Shown here in pieces: positions 16,721 to 24,375 of a DNA stretch of 25,015 nt (its first letter is position 1; every line of letters begins with the position of its first letter). Below the pieces are notes generated by a model. The model saw only the letters and a program-made list of their open reading frames with translations. It made no database searches and was not told where the DNA came from. Source of the stretch: DATMYQ01 sp035560935 (GTDB lineage: Bacteria > Bacillota > Negativicutes > Sporomusales > Sporomusaceae); the NCBI GenBank assembly GCA_035560935.1, contig DATMYQ010000334.1, forward strand, positions 1 to 25,015. Reading direction: 5' to 3'. A program made the translations under genes and the position numbers.

Positions 16721-18248
16721 GCGTTATCGTTTGGCGGAAGATTTGGTCGCCGCTTATGCCGGTGTTGATGTATCCCGGGCGGTTCGGGACATGATGCTGC
16801 TGTTTGGCGTGCATCCGGCCACCGAGGCGGAAAGTTTCGCCGGCAATTCACCGGAAGAGGGCGATGTAACCGTACATTGCCGGATTCATATTGATGGCGG
16901 ACAGGTTACTGTCTGGACCCGGTTGAATTACCGGCAGTCCGACGGCAGCGCCGGCCGGATCGAGAAGGAAGAAATGGCTGTTTGTGACGGTGAAGACATC
17001 ATTACGGCAGTACGTCGCCTGATCCGGCTCAACATATTGCGCAGCATGCGGACTCTGACCGGCTGCAATACCGGTCCCTGGGGAATTCTGCATGGAGTTA
17101 GGCCCACGAAGATCATTCATCGGTTGCTGGACCGTGGCTTTGATTCCGGACAAATTCTGCAAAGCCTGCAAAACGATTATGATATTGATGAGGCCAAAGC
17201 CCAGCTGATTTTGGAAATTGCCCGGCGGCAGCGGGATTTTTTGCCGCAGGCCGCGGATACTGACCGAAAAATCAGCATTTACGTGGGGATTCCTTACTGC
17301 CCGTCCCGTTGCCTGTACTGTTCTTTTCCTTCCCAGGTGTTGCCGGAATGTCACGAGCCGGTAGAAAAATATCTAGCGGCCATTGAAAAGGACATGGAAG
17401 AGGCCCGACGGCTTATTTCCGCTCATCAACTGCAAGTGCAATGCGTCTATCTCGGGGGCGGGACACCCACCAGCTTAAATGGCGGCGACTTTTCCCTATT
17501 GCTGGAACAAGTGAAAAAATCCTTTGTCACATCCGCCACCCAAGAATTTACCGTAGAAGCCGGCCGGCCGGACAGCCTGAATGCAGAAAAGATCCAGACG
17601 CTGAAGCAGGCGGGCGTGAACCGGGTCAGTATCAACCCCCAGACCATGCAGCAGGGGACATTGGATCACATTGGCCGCCAACATACCGTGGAAGACATCG
17701 TCCGGGCGTTCCATCAGATCCGATCCGCCGGCATTCCCGTGATTAATATGGATATTATCGCCGGTCTGCCCGGCGAGACGGAACAGGATATTCGCGATAC
17801 GATGGAACGGCTGAAAGAATTGCAGCCGGATAATGTAACGGTACATACGCTGGCCTTAAAGCGCGGTTCGCGGTTGATGGATGAATTGGAGCAGCACCCG
17901 TTGCCGGGGGAGCAGACTACGGTGAAAATGCTGGCTATTGCGGCGGATTACGCAAAAAATATGGGAATGGTTCCCTATTATCTTTATCGGCAAAAGCGCA
18001 TGGCCGGTAATCTGGAAAATGTCGGCTATTGCCACCCGGGGGCGGAATGCCTTTATAATATGAATATCATGGAAGAGCGGCAAACGATTCTCGGCATCGG
18101 ACCCGGGGCGGGAACCAAGGCGGTCCAGACCGGCGTCTGGAGTTTGCAGAGCTGCTATCACGCCAAAGATGTTCAATCCTATATAAAAAATCTGGATGTG
18201 TACATATCCGAGCGCGCCCGGCTGTTAAACGGACTGTACCATGGCTAA
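16707..18248 (+). CDS. hemZ: Coproporphyrinogen dehydrogenase HemZ (radical SAM)
   Basis: HemZ is the HemN-like radical SAM protein of Firmicutes, assigned to anaerobic oxidative decarboxylation of coproporphyrinogen III. The 513 residues contain about 185 N-terminal residues characteristic of HemZ, then YVGIPYCPSRCLYCSFPS with the cluster cysteines C198, C202 and C205 (CX3CX2C). VYLGGGTPTSL, TVEAGRPDSL and a HemN-like C-terminus follow. ATG 16707 lies inside the Fur-family gene, with AGGAG ten bases upstream; an in-frame extension to 16680 is deeper in that gene and not supported. Some HemN homologues act elsewhere in haem metabolism, so the precise substrate is inferred. Confidence 0.92.
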   Translation: MTKIKRYRLAEDLVAAYAGVDVSRAVRDMMLLFGVHPATEAESFAGNSPEEGDVTVHCRIHIDGGQVTVWTRLNYRQSDGSAGRIEKEEMAVCDGEDIITAVRRLIRLNILRSMRTLTGCNTGPWGILHGVRPTKIIHRLLDRGFDSGQILQSLQNDYDIDEAKAQLILEIARRQRDFLPQAADTDRKISIYVGIPYCPSRCLYCSFPSQVLPECHEPVEKYLAAIEKDMEEARRLISAHQLQVQCVYLGGGTPTSLNGGDFSLLLEQVKKSFVTSATQEFTVEAGRPDSLNAEKIQTLKQAGVNRVSINPQTMQQGTLDHIGRQHTVEDIVRAFHQIRSAGIPVINMDIIAGLPGETEQDIRDTMERLKELQPDNVTVHTLALKRGSRLMDELEQHPLPGEQTTVKMLAIAADYAKNMGMVPYYLYRQKRMAGNLENVGYCHPGAECLYNMNIMEERQTILGIGPGAGTKAVQTGVWSLQSCYHAKDVQSYIKNLDVYISERARLLNGLYHG

Positions 18249-18262
18249 GGGGAGGAAACAGC

Positions 18263-19531
18263 ATGTTGATCAGTGTTCCTAAAGGAACCAAGGATATTTT
18301 GCCGGATACCAGCGGTTATTGGCAATATTTAGAACAAACGGCCCGGGAGGTTTGCCGGAGCTATGCCTATCAGGAAATTCGCACCCCGATTTTTGAACAT
18401 ACCGAACTGTTTCTACGGGGAATCGGTGAAACGACGGATATTGTCGCCAAAGAAATGTATACCTTTGTTGACAAAGGGGACCGGAGCGTAACTCTGCGGC
18501 CGGAAAATACGGCGGCGGTGGTTCGTGCGTTTATTGAGCATAAATTGTATGCTTTGCCGCAACCGACGAAGCTTTTTTATATCGGTCCGATGTTCCGCTA
18601 TGATAAACCGCAGGCGGGACGCTACCGTCAGTTTCACCAATTCGGCGCGGAAGCAATCGGCGCTGCGGGACCGGCGGTGGACGCCGAAATGATTTTGCTG
18701 GCGGTGCAGTTGTGCCAGAAACTGGGGCTCAATGAACTTAAACTGTATCTGAATTCCGTGGGCTGCCCCAACTGCCGTCCGGTTTACCGGGAAAAACTCC
18801 AGGATTTTCTCCGTGATAAATTACCGCAGCTGTGCGGTGACTGCCAGTCACGCTTTGATAAAAATCCATTGCGGATTTTAGACTGCAAAAACGAAAAATG
18901 CAATCAGCTTTCCCAGGGAGCGCCCCATATCGCCGACTGCCTGTGCCCGGAGTGTTCCGGCCATTTTACCGGTTTGCAAACTCTACTGACTGCAGCGGGA
19001 GTGGATTTTGTGCTGAATCCGCGTCTGGTTCGCGGATTGGATTATTATACGAAGACGGCGTTTGAAATTCAGTATACGCCGTTGGGAGCGCAAAGCGCGG
19101 TCTGCGGCGGCGGACGTTATGACGGTCTGATTGCCGAATGCGGCGGACAGCCCACACCGGGGATTGGGTTTGCCATGGGGCTGGAACGAATTTTACTGGC
19201 TCTGGAAAAACAAAATCTGTTCCCGGAAATTTCCACGGCGATCGACTTGTTTGTGGCGCCGATGGATCAAGCCGCCCAGCCTTTGGGCCTGAAACTGATG
19301 ACTGACCTGCGCCGGTCGGGACTGACCTGTGACATGGATTACATGAACCGCAGTCTGAAAGCGCAGATGAAATATGCTAATAAATATCCGGCCCGTTTTG
19401 TCGCCATCATTGGTGAAGAAGAAGTCACCCAAAACAAGGTCATGTTGAAAAATATGACCAGCGGTGAGCAGCAGTTGGTGGATCTGGACGCGGTACGGCA
19501 GATGATGGAAGAGGGGAAGGATAAAGAATGA
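18263..19531 (+). CDS. hisS: Histidine--tRNA ligase
   Basis: HisRS, a class IIa synthetase that charges tRNA-His. The 422 residues have motif 1 in the N-terminal region (VPKGTKDILP start), motif 2 MFRYDKPQAGRYRQFHQFG (R112), the HisA motif LVRGLDYYTKT (R257), GGGRYDGL, motif 3 GIGFAMGLERILLAL, and a C-terminal anticodon-binding domain. ATG 18263 is preceded by GGGGAGG at 18249-18255. The stop overlaps the aspS start. The gap to hemZ is only 14 bases, so there is no room for a T-box leader. Confidence 0.98.
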   Translation: MLISVPKGTKDILPDTSGYWQYLEQTAREVCRSYAYQEIRTPIFEHTELFLRGIGETTDIVAKEMYTFVDKGDRSVTLRPENTAAVVRAFIEHKLYALPQPTKLFYIGPMFRYDKPQAGRYRQFHQFGAEAIGAAGPAVDAEMILLAVQLCQKLGLNELKLYLNSVGCPNCRPVYREKLQDFLRDKLPQLCGDCQSRFDKNPLRILDCKNEKCNQLSQGAPHIADCLCPECSGHFTGLQTLLTAAGVDFVLNPRLVRGLDYYTKTAFEIQYTPLGAQSAVCGGGRYDGLIAECGGQPTPGIGFAMGLERILLALEKQNLFPEISTAIDLFVAPMDQAAQPLGLKLMTDLRRSGLTCDMDYMNRSLKAQMKYANKYPARFVAIIGEEEVTQNKVMLKNMTSGEQQLVDLDAVRQMMEEGKDKE

Positions 19532-21381
19532 CAGACAGCAGTGTTACCGAATTGGGGGCAGAGATAAAAAATATAGCCCTCGAAACCATGCAGGGCTTAA
19601 AACGAACTCATGCTTGTTCCGTATTGAGTGAAGCCAATGACGGACAGGAAGTGGTATTGTGCGGCTGGGTATCCCGTCGCCGGGACCATGGCGGCCTGAT
19701 TTTTATTGATTTAAGAGACCGTTCCGGTTTTGTCCAGATCGTATTTTCTTCCGACGTGTCGGCGGATACCTTTGCCAAGGCTGAAAGCGTACGTAGCGAA
19801 TACGTGCTGGCGGTGAAAGGGACTGTGCGGCTTCGTTCCGAGGAGACGGTGAATCCCAACATTGAAACCGGGCGTATTGAAGTATACGGCAGTGAACTGC
19901 GAATTTTGAACGCTGCCAAAACGCCGCCTTTTTATATTCAGGACAATATTGACACCGATGAATTGCTGCGTCTGAAATACCGCTACCTGGATCTGCGGCG
20001 GCCGGAAATGCAGAAAGACCTGGTGCTACGGCACAAAATCACTAAAGCCATGCGGGATTTCCTGGACAACAATCAGTTTGTGGAAATTGAAACCCCAATT
20101 CTGACCAAGAGCACGCCGGAAGGGGCCCGGGACTATCTGGTGCCCAGCCGTGTTAATCCCGGCAAATTTTACGCGCTGCCGCAATCGCCGCAGATCTATA
20201 AGCAATTGCTGATGGTGGCCGGAATGGAACGTTATTTCCAGCTGGCGCGTTGTTTCCGTGATGAAGACTTGCGGGCCGACCGTCAGCCGGAATTTACCCA
20301 GCTGGACATTGAAACGTCCTTCCTGGACCGGGACGAACTGCTGACGATGATGGAAGAATTAATCGCGCATATTTTCCGGACCACGGTGGGCATCGAAGTT
20401 CCGACGCCTTTTGTCCGGATGAGCTATGACGAAGCAATGGGTCGCTATGGTTCGGATAAACCGGATCTGCGGTTTGACATGGAACTGGTGGACCTTTCCG
20501 GCATTGTCCGGGACAGCGGCTTTAAGGTGTTCGACTCGGTTGTCGCCGCCGGCGGTCAGGTGAAAGCCATTAACGTCAAAGGCGCCGCCAATCTGCCGCG
20601 TCGGGAGCTGGACGGCTTGGTGAAATATGTATCCATTTACGGAGCCAAAGGCTTAGCCTGGATTTGCTACACGGAAGAGGGGCTGAAATCCCCTATTACC
20701 AAATTCTTCAGTGAAGAAACCCTGTCCGCCATTAACAGCGCCGTCGGCGCACAAACCGGCGACCTGGTGATGTTTGTGGCGGACAAACCGTCGGTTGTGG
20801 CGGCGGCCTTGGGGAACTTGCGCCTGGAAATGGCCCGCCGTCTGGAACTAATTGATCCGGAGAAACTGTCGTTCCTCTGGGTAGTGGATTTCCCCATGTT
20901 TGAATACGATGCCGACACCAAACGCTGGGTAGCCATGCACCATCCGTTCACTTCTCCCCGGGACGAGGATGTTCCGTTCCTGGACACGGATCCCGGACGC
21001 ATTAAAGCCAAAGCGTATGACATGGTACTAAACGGAGTGGAACTGGGCGGCGGCAGCCTGCGGATTTACAACCGCAGCCTGCAGGAAAAAATCTTCGCGG
21101 CCATTGGCCTGTCGGCTGAAGAAGCGGTAAATAAATTCGGCTTCCTGCTGGAAGCGTTTGAATATGGCACTCCTCCCCATGGCGGAATTGCCTTTGGCCT
21201 GGATCGTCTGGTGATGCTGATGGCTCGCCGGTCCTCGATCCGGGATGTCATCGCGTTCCCCAAAACCCAAAGCGCGTCCGACAGCATGATGCAGGCGCCC
21301 TCGGAAGTGGCACAGCAGCAGCTGAAGGAATTATCCATTAAGAGCCATATTGCTCCCACCAAAGAAAGCAAACAGCCGTAA
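19528..21381 (+). CDS. aspS: Aspartate--tRNA ligase (bacterial type, with GAD domain)
   Basis: AspRS, a class IIb synthetase. The 617 residues have an N-terminal OB fold (GWVSRRRDHGGLIFIDLRDR), motif 2 CFRDEDLRADRQPEFTQLD (R244), the bacterial GAD insertion (about 310-420) and motif 3 GIAFGLDRLVMLM. H54 in RRRDHGG is the residue type linked to non-discriminating enzymes that also charge tRNA-Asn. ATG 19528 overlaps the hisS stop (ATGA) and has GGGGAAGGA upstream. This gives about 20 residues ahead of the usual start region; ATG 19588 would give a canonical N-terminus but has no ribosome binding site. Confidence 0.97.
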   Translation: MTDSSVTELGAEIKNIALETMQGLKRTHACSVLSEANDGQEVVLCGWVSRRRDHGGLIFIDLRDRSGFVQIVFSSDVSADTFAKAESVRSEYVLAVKGTVRLRSEETVNPNIETGRIEVYGSELRILNAAKTPPFYIQDNIDTDELLRLKYRYLDLRRPEMQKDLVLRHKITKAMRDFLDNNQFVEIETPILTKSTPEGARDYLVPSRVNPGKFYALPQSPQIYKQLLMVAGMERYFQLARCFRDEDLRADRQPEFTQLDIETSFLDRDELLTMMEELIAHIFRTTVGIEVPTPFVRMSYDEAMGRYGSDKPDLRFDMELVDLSGIVRDSGFKVFDSVVAAGGQVKAINVKGAANLPRRELDGLVKYVSIYGAKGLAWICYTEEGLKSPITKFFSEETLSAINSAVGAQTGDLVMFVADKPSVVAAALGNLRLEMARRLELIDPEKLSFLWVVDFPMFEYDADTKRWVAMHHPFTSPRDEDVPFLDTDPGRIKAKAYDMVLNGVELGGGSLRIYNRSLQEKIFAAIGLSAEEAVNKFGFLLEAFEYGTPPHGGIAFGLDRLVMLMARRSSIRDVIAFPKTQSASDSMMQAPSEVAQQQLKELSIKSHIAPTKESKQP

Positions 21382-21388
21382 CTAAATA

Positions 21389-21450
21389 CAGAGTGCAGCG
21401 GGCTGGCGACGCAGAAAAGATTCTGTCGTGCCAGCCCTTGCCATACTCTG
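21389..21450 (+). terminator. Strong two-part hairpin after aspS (terminator-like, no T-run)
   Basis: CAGAGT (21389-21394) pairs with ACTCTG (21445-21450). Inside, GGGCTGGC (21400-21407) pairs perfectly with GCCAGCCC (21430-21437), and a further ACG/CGT plus AGAA/TTCT stem closes on loop AAGA. It begins eight bases after the aspS stop. It is followed by AAAAATC rather than a U-tract, so efficient intrinsic termination is doubtful. The 3' part contains the -35 box of the 6S RNA promoter. Confidence 0.65.
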
Positions 21451-21466
21451 AAAAATCTGATATTAT
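21438..21466 (+). promoter_or_regulatory. Extended -10 sigma-A promoter of the 6S RNA gene
   Basis: TTGCCA (21438-21443) and TATTAT (21461-21466) are 17 bases apart, and TG at 21458-21459 gives an extended -10. Transcription would start near 21473, which fits a 6S RNA of about 200 bases. Confidence 0.75.
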
Positions 21467-21473
21467 GAGGGCG

Positions 21474-21675
21474 AAGATTCTTAGAAGTTTATGCAGTTGC
21501 CCTGCTGTGTTCGCGATTTTCCGATGTTTTGAGCCAACATAATGACTGAGGGAGCTTTGGTCTCTGACGACGGCGTACATGCCCCATGCGGGACGTATAA
21601 ACTCATCAGGCGGGCACCCACCTGCCAGGGGCAGGTTCAAAACGTCGGCCCTGCGGCATGGCGGGGTTTTGTTTT
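21474..21675 (+). ncRNA. ssrS: 6S RNA (SsrS)
   Basis: 6S RNA mimics an open promoter and sequesters the housekeeping sigma factor-RNA polymerase holoenzyme, mainly in stationary phase. The closing stem is visible: CCCTGCTGTG (21500-21509) pairs with CATGGCGGGG (21657-21666) over ten positions with G-T wobbles. Between them are family-like elements: GTGTTCGCGATTTT, GAGCCAACAT after a small ATGTT/AACAT hairpin, GGGAGCTTTGGTCTCT, and CTCATCAGGCGGGCACCC. Towards the 3' end, TTCAAAACG is followed by GGCCCTGCGGCATGG, which resembles the E. coli 3' region around GCCTGCGGCGGCATC. It has its own promoter and a terminator just downstream. Exact ends are estimates. The family call is from memory of conserved blocks. 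Confidence 0.85.
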
Positions 21676-21679
21676 GTGG

Positions 21680-21707
21680 CAACCGGGACGGTTGTTTTTT
21701 TGTTTTT
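21680..21707 (+). terminator. Intrinsic terminator of the 6S RNA gene
   Basis: CAACCG (21680-21685) and CGGTTG (21689-21694) form a perfect 6-bp stem with loop GGA, followed by seven T and, after one G, five more. Its position about 15 bases past the 6S closing stem fits a primary transcript that is trimmed to the mature RNA. Confidence 0.88.
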
Positions 21708-21763
21708 AATACCCTGAAAAACAATAAACCGATTGCTTCAAACCGCGACAATGAGAATAATAT

Positions 21764-21792
21764 TTGCTTCGGCAATATAAACTTGGTATATT
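21764..21792 (+). promoter_or_regulatory. Promoter for ltaE-rarA
   Basis: TTGCTT (21764-21769) and TATATT (21787-21792) are 17 bases apart, and TG at 21784-21785 gives an extended -10. The predicted start near 21798 leaves a leader of about 65 bases. It lies after the 6S terminator, so ltaE probably has its own transcription unit. Confidence 0.6.
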
Positions 21793-21864
21793 AAAAACCA
21801 TGAGATTAATTTTTGCGTGTAGGCCGGGATTGATTATCGGCATACAGAGACAGGAGTGGAGAAA

Positions 21865-22896
21865 ATGGAATGGATTGATTTACGCAGCGACACGGTGACG
21901 ATGCCGACTGCTGCTATGCGGGAAGCGATGTACCAGGCAGAAGTAGGCGATGACGTATACGGTGAGGACCCCACAGTCAACGCGCTGGAAGCCTTGGGCG
22001 CCCGGATGACCGGCAAGGAAGCGGCCCTGTTTGTTACCAGCGGAACCATGGGCAACCAGATTGCCATTATGGCCAGCACGAACAAAGGCGATGAAATTAT
22101 TTGCGAAGCCGAGAGCCATATCTTTTATTATGAAGTGGGCGGTTTGGCCTGTTTGGCCGGGGTACAGGCCAGAACTCTCAGCGGCTGCCGGGGAATACTT
22201 AATACCGATCAAGTGCGACGGGCTATCCGGCCACAAGATATTCACTTGCCGAAAACCTCGCTGCTTTGTTTGGAAAATACGCATAACCGGGCGGGCGGCA
22301 CCATCTATTCGTTGGATGCCTTGCAAGCGCTGCAGCAAGTGGCGAAGGAACATCAGGTAGCGGTGCATATGGATGGCGCACGGATATTTAATGCGGCGGC
22401 GGCTTTGAATGTACCGGTACAGGCTATTGCCCAGTATGCGGATTCGGTCATGCTGTGTTTGGCCAAAGGCCTTTGCGCTCCGGTGGGTTCACTGCTGGTC
22501 GGCAGTTCCGAATTTATCGGTCAGGCCCGGCGGTACCGCAAAATGCTGGGCGGCGGCATGCGTCAGGCGGGTATTCTGGCGGCGGCGGGTATTCTGGCTC
22601 TGCAGGAAATGCCGGGCCGATTGCCGGAGGATCACCAAACCGCCCGTTTTTTGGCGGAAGAGTTGGTAAACATGGGGATGGCCGTGGATTTGTCCACGGT
22701 ACAGACCAATATTGTGATTTGTGACGTTACCGCTGCCGGACAGCCTGTGGCAGGCCTGGTATCCCGTCTCCGAGAGGCCGGCGTCCGGGTGAATCAATTT
22801 GGCGAAAGTGTGATCCGTTTAGTAACGCACCAGGGAATTGACCGGCAGACGGCAACGCGGGCGGTGGATATTTTGGCCCGCTGCATGAAAAAGTGA
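21865..22896 (+). CDS. ltaE: Low-specificity L-threonine aldolase
   Basis: A PLP enzyme that splits L-threonine (and allo-threonine) into glycine and acetaldehyde. The 343 residues match the fold-type I aldolase family: IDLRSDTVTMPT, GDDVYGEDPTVN, LFVTSGTMGNQ, H85 (cofactor stacking) in EAESHIF, LENTHNRAGG, HMDGARIFNA (D170, R173), and PLP lysine K201 in LAKGLCAPVGS. ATG 21865 has AGGAG (21852-21856) eight bases upstream; the in-frame GTG at 21856 overlaps that site and is unlikely. rarA follows after 13 bases. Confidence 0.96.
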   Translation: MEWIDLRSDTVTMPTAAMREAMYQAEVGDDVYGEDPTVNALEALGARMTGKEAALFVTSGTMGNQIAIMASTNKGDEIICEAESHIFYYEVGGLACLAGVQARTLSGCRGILNTDQVRRAIRPQDIHLPKTSLLCLENTHNRAGGTIYSLDALQALQQVAKEHQVAVHMDGARIFNAAAALNVPVQAIAQYADSVMLCLAKGLCAPVGSLLVGSSEFIGQARRYRKMLGGGMRQAGILAAAGILALQEMPGRLPEDHQTARFLAEELVNMGMAVDLSTVQTNIVICDVTAAGQPVAGLVSRLREAGVRVNQFGESVIRLVTHQGIDRQTATRAVDILARCMKK

Positions 22897-22909
22897 GAAG
22901 GAAAATGAT

Positions 22910-24268
22910 ATGAAAGACTTATTCTCGGAGGATTTATTTGCCGAGCCGACGCAGACAGCCCGCTCTTATGAACCGCTGGCTGTCCGTATGCGCCCGCGAA
23001 AGCTGCAGGAATATATTGGTCAGGAAGAAATTTTAGCTCCCGGCAAATTTTTGCGGAGAATGATGGACACGGATAATTTGCCGTCACTGATTTTGTTCGG
23101 CCCGCCGGGAACCGGCAAAACCACGCTGGCTAATATTATCGCGCAAACTACCGGAGCAACTTTTGAAAAATTAAATGCGGTGGCAGCCGGCATCGCCGAC
23201 ATCCGCAAATGCGTAGATGCGGCCAGAGACCGACTGCCGTCCCGACGCCAACGGACAATCCTGTTTATTGACGAGATTCATCGCTTCAACAAGGGGCAGC
23301 AGGACGCATTACTGCCTTATGTGGAGAATGGCACCGTTATTTTGGTGGGAGCCACTACCGAAAATCCATATTTCGAAGTGAATGCGCCGCTGTTGTCACG
23401 GATGCGGGTGGTGCGGCTTCAACCGCTGAGCGAAGATTCCATCCGCCGGATTTTGCGGCAGGCACTGGAAGACAAGGAACGGGGATTGGGGAAACAGCAC
23501 CTTGGATATAAAGACGAGATACTGACTCTGATTGCCGGCATTGCCGGCGGTGACGCCCGGGTTGCTTTGAATATTTTGGAGCAGGCGGCAACGGTTCTGG
23601 AGGCTTCACGTCAGCCGGCAGCGGCAGAGGGAGAACCGGGCCAGGAACTGACGGAGGCACTGATTCGCACGGTGGCGGGAGAAAAACTCCAGATATACGA
23701 CAAAGCCGGCGATAACCATTACGATACGGTATCCGCTTTCATCAAAAGCATGAGGGGATCGGACCCGGATGCTGCTTTGCATTATCTGGCGCGGATGCTG
23801 GAAGCGGGTGAAGATGTGAAATTTATTGCCCGCCGGATTGTTATCTGCGCCAGTGAAGACGTGGGCAACGCCGATCCACAGGCGTTGGTGGTGGCCATGG
23901 CCGCCGCCCAGGCGGTCCAGTTTATCGGTTTGCCGGAAGGGCGTATTCCACTGGCGCAGGCGGTGACGTATATCGCCTGCGCGCCAAAGAGCAATGCGGC
24001 TTATATGGGAATCAATCAGGCGGCTGCTGACGTGAAAAATCGTGACTGCGGGCAGGTTCCGCTGCATTTGCGGGATTCCAGCTACCGGGGAGCCAGGCAG
24101 TTTGAGCATGGCAAGAATTATCGCTATCCGCATGATGCGGCGGATGGCTTCATAGAACAGCAATATCTGCCGGATACTTTAAAAGGGAAGCGGTATTACC
24201 AGCCGACGGATCGCGGCGCGGAAGCGGCCATGCAGGAACGGCTGCGATGGTTATGGAAAAACCGCTGA
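22910..24268 (+). CDS. rarA: Replication-associated recombination protein RarA (MgsA/WRNIP1 family AAA+ ATPase)
   Basis: RarA is a clamp-loader-like AAA+ ATPase that acts at stalled forks. The 452 residues show Walker A GPPGTGKT (64-71), Walker B LFIDEIHRF (D121-H124), sensor 1 GATTENP, an arginine finger in PLLSRMRV, and the family C-terminal domains (SAFIKSMRGSDPDAALHYLARMLEAGED, ASEDVGNADPQAL, then the YPHD and YLPD motifs near the end). It resembles RuvB only in the AAA+ core. ATG 22910 has a modest AAGGAA site upstream. It is preceded by ltaE and followed by a bidirectional terminator. Confidence 0.97.
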   Translation: MKDLFSEDLFAEPTQTARSYEPLAVRMRPRKLQEYIGQEEILAPGKFLRRMMDTDNLPSLILFGPPGTGKTTLANIIAQTTGATFEKLNAVAAGIADIRKCVDAARDRLPSRRQRTILFIDEIHRFNKGQQDALLPYVENGTVILVGATTENPYFEVNAPLLSRMRVVRLQPLSEDSIRRILRQALEDKERGLGKQHLGYKDEILTLIAGIAGGDARVALNILEQAATVLEASRQPAAAEGEPGQELTEALIRTVAGEKLQIYDKAGDNHYDTVSAFIKSMRGSDPDAALHYLARMLEAGEDVKFIARRIVICASEDVGNADPQALVVAMAAAQAVQFIGLPEGRIPLAQAVTYIACAPKSNAAYMGINQAAADVKNRDCGQVPLHLRDSSYRGARQFEHGKNYRYPHDAADGFIEQQYLPDTLKGKRYYQPTDRGAEAAMQERLRWLWKNR

Positions 24269-24295
24269 TACAGTGAATAAAGAGTTCACAGAGAG

Positions 24296-24348
24296 AATAA
24301 AAACACACAGGCCGCCGTAATTTTGCCGGCAGCCTGTGTGTTTTTATT
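24296..24348. terminator. Bidirectional intrinsic terminator between rarA and the transporter gene
   Basis: AATAAAAACACACAGGC (24296-24312) pairs perfectly over 17 bp with the stretch at 24332-24348. An inner GCCG/CGGC stem (24314-24317 and 24327-24330) closes on a TAATTTTGC loop. The 3' arm gives TTTTTATT on the plus strand, and the complement of the 5' arm gives the same on the minus strand, so it can stop both convergent genes. Confidence 0.92.
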
Positions 24349-24375
24349 GGTGGTATTATTTTATTATCCGGTGAA

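Noticed and set aside
21338..21775. Minus-strand ORF of 145 codons across the aspS-ltaE gap
   Set aside because: It runs through the 6S RNA gene, its promoter and its terminator, has no recognisable family features, and is explained by chance openness opposite structured RNA.
21579..21794. Plus-strand 71-codon ORF in the same gap
   Set aside because: It starts inside the 6S RNA, crosses the terminator T-run and encodes no family-like sequence.
23606..24163. 185-codon minus-strand ORF opposite rarA
   Set aside because: A codon-bias shadow; the plus-strand RarA frame accounts for the region.
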